From positions 19,055,398-19,119,397 of the forward strand of contig RSEF01000031.1 in NCBI GenBank assembly GCA_003993805.1: a stretch of DNA of 64,000 nt. Reading direction: 5' to 3'. Made by a program: the position numbers and the translations under genes. Within the stretch, counting starts at the first letter, position 1; every line of letters begins with the position of its first letter. Of the stretch, positions 61,419 to 64,000 are shown piece after piece. Under the pieces are notes generated by a model. It had not been told where the DNA came from. It did not search any database and worked only from the letters and a program-made list of their open reading frames with translations. The stretch comes from Himantopus leucocephalus (Eukaryota > Chordata > Aves > Charadriiformes > Recurvirostridae).

Positions 61419-62830
61419 GGCCTTTTAATTGTTTTGAGGATTTTCCCTTTATATATATTTATTTGTTTAACTAACTCTTCTAAATCTTGCTGTTGAACAT
61501 TCCCTGACTGCTGAATACTGGCAACTATTTGCCTCTCAGCAGATGAGCAAAAAACAACCCGGGAACATGTTATTTCAATTCTTCTCTCTTGGCTGATGAA
61601 TATTTGATTGCCCTTCCTATCTTTTAGAGGATTACATTCTTCGAAAATGTACTGCTGATTTACTTATAAAGAAGATTTTGCAGGGATTGTCCAAAAATTT
61701 GCTCAGATGTTTTTATTACGTGCTGAATGTACTCTGACTGACAATGATCTGAGAAAGTATGCTGTGTGTCTCAAGAAGTGTCAGCCAAAATAAAAACACA
61801 AACAAAAATCCCTAACGTAAGGGTCATATAATAAAGTTGTGAATGAGAACAAGCTCCTACTTACACCAGTGCACAGTTTCCATAGACATATTATGGGTCC
61901 ATCTGTTACATATTTTACAAAAATGGTCTTCTATAATACATATCAAACAGACATGATGGAAAAGACCCCAGGTTCAAAGGTGTGAGACAAATATTCACTA
62001 ATGGCATTATGCTTGGCTTAACTTTGTAATGTTTTGTCATATCCTAGCCTTAAATTTGCCTTACAAAGATGAATCTGTTTTTAACATACGCTCTTTTAAC
62101 TCTGCCAATACACACTTTTGCCATTGAAACATGGGACTTCATACTGTTGCCCTTGAAGACTCTTTTTTTTATTTGACTCCTACAGATTTTTCTTCCCATT
62201 ATTTCATTAAATACCCCAGAGAACTTTTCATGAAGACCTTCTATTCTCTCCCTTACCTATCATAAAGCCATTAGAACAGCCACACTGGGTCCATTCAACT
62301 CATCACCCCACTTGCAACACTGGCTAAGCAGCTTACAATTTATTTGGCATATATACTAATGATAAAGCCAGAAAGATTATTTCAATAATCACATTGAAAA
62401 AAATAATCATATTGTTCTGACAGAAAAATTATTTAAGGGCATAAAGGAGCTGATAAATGGAAGAAATTAAAAAATCAAGAGTTCTTATTAAATCCTGTCT
62501 CCAACCATAGACAGTCAGTGTCACTGTATATAATGTTACTCATTAAAAAACATTAATGACATACTGCTGTAGTTACACAGCAGAACAATTCTGTTTATTC
62601 ATCTCTCCAAATGAACATCTTCCTTGAACATCAGCTGCTACTACTATATTTAGAATAGCAAGGTAGCAATGCCAACGTTGTTTATTGAATAGGCAAAATA
62701 AAGACATTTTAGAAATGTTAGGTGCTGTTAATATGCATTACTTCTGTAGCATACTGACTACCAATTTGGCCATTTAGGATTCAATTTGTATATTCCGTAC
62801 AGGTTAATAACCAACTAATTTCTGAATCCA

Positions 62831-62880
62831 TTTCTTAGGTTCCTATGTTCTTAGGTTTCTTAGGTTACCTATGTTCTTTT
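62831..62880. repeat. 25-bp tandem repeat, 2 copies
   Basis: TTTCTTAGGTTCCTATGTTC-type units at 62831-62855 and 62856-62880 share all but a few bases and contain the CTTAGGTT word three times. Confidence 0.88.
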
Positions 62881-64000
62881 AATGTGATATCACCTTCCAC
62901 GGATTTATTTCTTATTTTGCCAAAACCAAACATGTATCATGTATTTGCACACTATTCATCAGGGCTAAATTAAAATTTACAATGTGCAGGTGAAAGACTA
63001 TGTATCCCATTACAGGTTTCCACTGACAACTAATTTTCAAGAAAGATATTTTCCATTAGAAATTGTCAGTTTAAGAAGGTTATAATTTCTGGTTAATTTT
63101 CAACTTTTATTGGTTGTTTAATTAATAACTCCATGAATGAATCAAAGTAAAAGAACTATGCTGTCCTCTTTAACACTGCTATTATCAAGATTTTCTGACT
63201 CCCTTAGAAACACTGCAAAGAGTAGACATCTCTCCTCTGTATAAGTTGACCTCCATACTCTATGCCATTTGAAAATGTACTGTATTGGTCTAGTAGCGTT
63301 CATTATCTCTTCTCAATGTGATATAACCAGGCTGTCCTGAAACCTTCCTTTAGAAACAAAACCAAAAAAACCACCCCCAAAATATTGTCCACACGTCTCT
63401 CATGCTCCACACAAATCACCCATGAGAGAAAGAGAAGGAGGGCATGTCTCCAGCTTAGTCTAACTGATGAAAAATAAAAAAGGTAGTGATATCTTTTCCT
63501 GAAGGCAAAGGAGTCTTAAGTTCTATATTGGCTAGGAAAAAGGAGGAACTTTTGGTCTAAAAAAGGCTGATGTAGCATAATTATGGTATATAGCTTGATG
63601 CTGGTCCTACCAAGCTGAGTTCTTCCTGCTCTGAGGAATTTTTACAGTACTGTTCACAATGCCATTTAATATGATCTCCCACTCTAAATACTTGAGAGTT
63701 TCTTTAGGAATCAAACCTCAAATATCTTTTCCTTATGTTTCAATTAGAATCACTCTTAAGCTCCTGAGTGTCTTACAGTAGTCTCGAAGTTACAGCAACC
63801 CCCCAGGGCTGAGTGTGGATAAAGGTGAGGGTACGTATACATACATACAGCTGAGCTGCATGTCGGCCTCCCTTTTGCTCTTGGTCATACACTGCTTTTG
63901 TTGTGTTGGCTAGGGTGATTATTTGAGCCCTTGGTGAACTGATTCAACTTGTTAACTGAAAGAGCAAGAACAAAATTTAAGTAGTGTTCTGCTAGGCTAA

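Larger units (their letters stand above)
58601..64000. other. Unique AT-rich sequence, no gene seen
   Basis: About 5.4 kb without a recognised gene or transposon. It holds a 25-bp tandem repeat at 59776-59825, three TACGTA sites at 60231-60539, a 15-C homopolymer after a single N at 61403, and a 25-bp tandem repeat at 62831-62880. Confidence 0.5.

Noticed and set aside
1..64000. CRISPR array, operons, phage or bacterial defence genes
   Set aside because: No regularly spaced direct repeats, no dense gene clusters and no ribosome binding sites; the sequence is vertebrate nuclear DNA.
1..64000. tRNA, rRNA or full-length endogenous retrovirus
   Set aside because: No B-box-like GGTTCGA with matching stems, no rRNA blocks, and no paired LTRs or polymerase motif was found by eye.

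Overview
The window looks like about 64 kb of a bird (or bird-like sauropsid) nuclear genome. It is AT-rich by eye, has no bacterial-style gene packing, and its only recognisable interspersed repeats are chicken-repeat-1 (CR1) LINE copies. The younger copies end in the 8-bp ATTCTATG tandem tail typical of avian CR1. I saw no SINEs, no tRNA or rRNA genes, no CRISPR array and no convincing full-length host gene. The best reading is a gene desert or the inside of a very large intron. I cannot name the species.

Layout: 1-2.3 kb, unique AT-rich DNA. 2.3-2.9 kb, a 5'-truncated CR1 with an open C-terminal ORF2 fragment. 2.9-13.3 kb, unique DNA with one GC-richer island. 13.34-13.6 kb, a CR1 3' end. 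14.9-16.0 kb, a very decayed CR1-clade relic. 17.5-17.7 kb, a 100-N gap framed by mirrored CR1 3' ends. 22.1-22.4 kb, another CR1 end. 24.2 kb, a pair of NF-E2/MARE-like sites. 30.6 kb, a 10-N gap beside a CR1 end. 32.1-33.6 kb, two CR1 copies facing tail to tail with both 3' ends missing. 34.7-36.5 kb, an ancient CR1-clade element interrupted by a younger CR1. 40.9-42.1 kb, two inverted CR1 ends around a 107-bp duplication split by a single N. 48.3-49.9 kb, a mosaic of at least five CR1 pieces in alternating orientation, with a 10-N gap. 57.1-58.6 kb, the only place that looks as though it could be the 5' end of a host gene (minus strand), with weak support. The rest to 64 kb is unique AT-rich DNA.

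No genes work together here in an operon or pathway sense. The story is repeat history: two age classes of CR1, nested insertion, tail-to-tail pairs that have lost their centres (one with a 3-bp microhomology at the junction), and assembly gaps that fall preferentially inside inverted CR1 pairs. Repeat assignments rest on remembered CR1 consensus features and on conserved reverse-transcriptase protein motifs. No database search was run.
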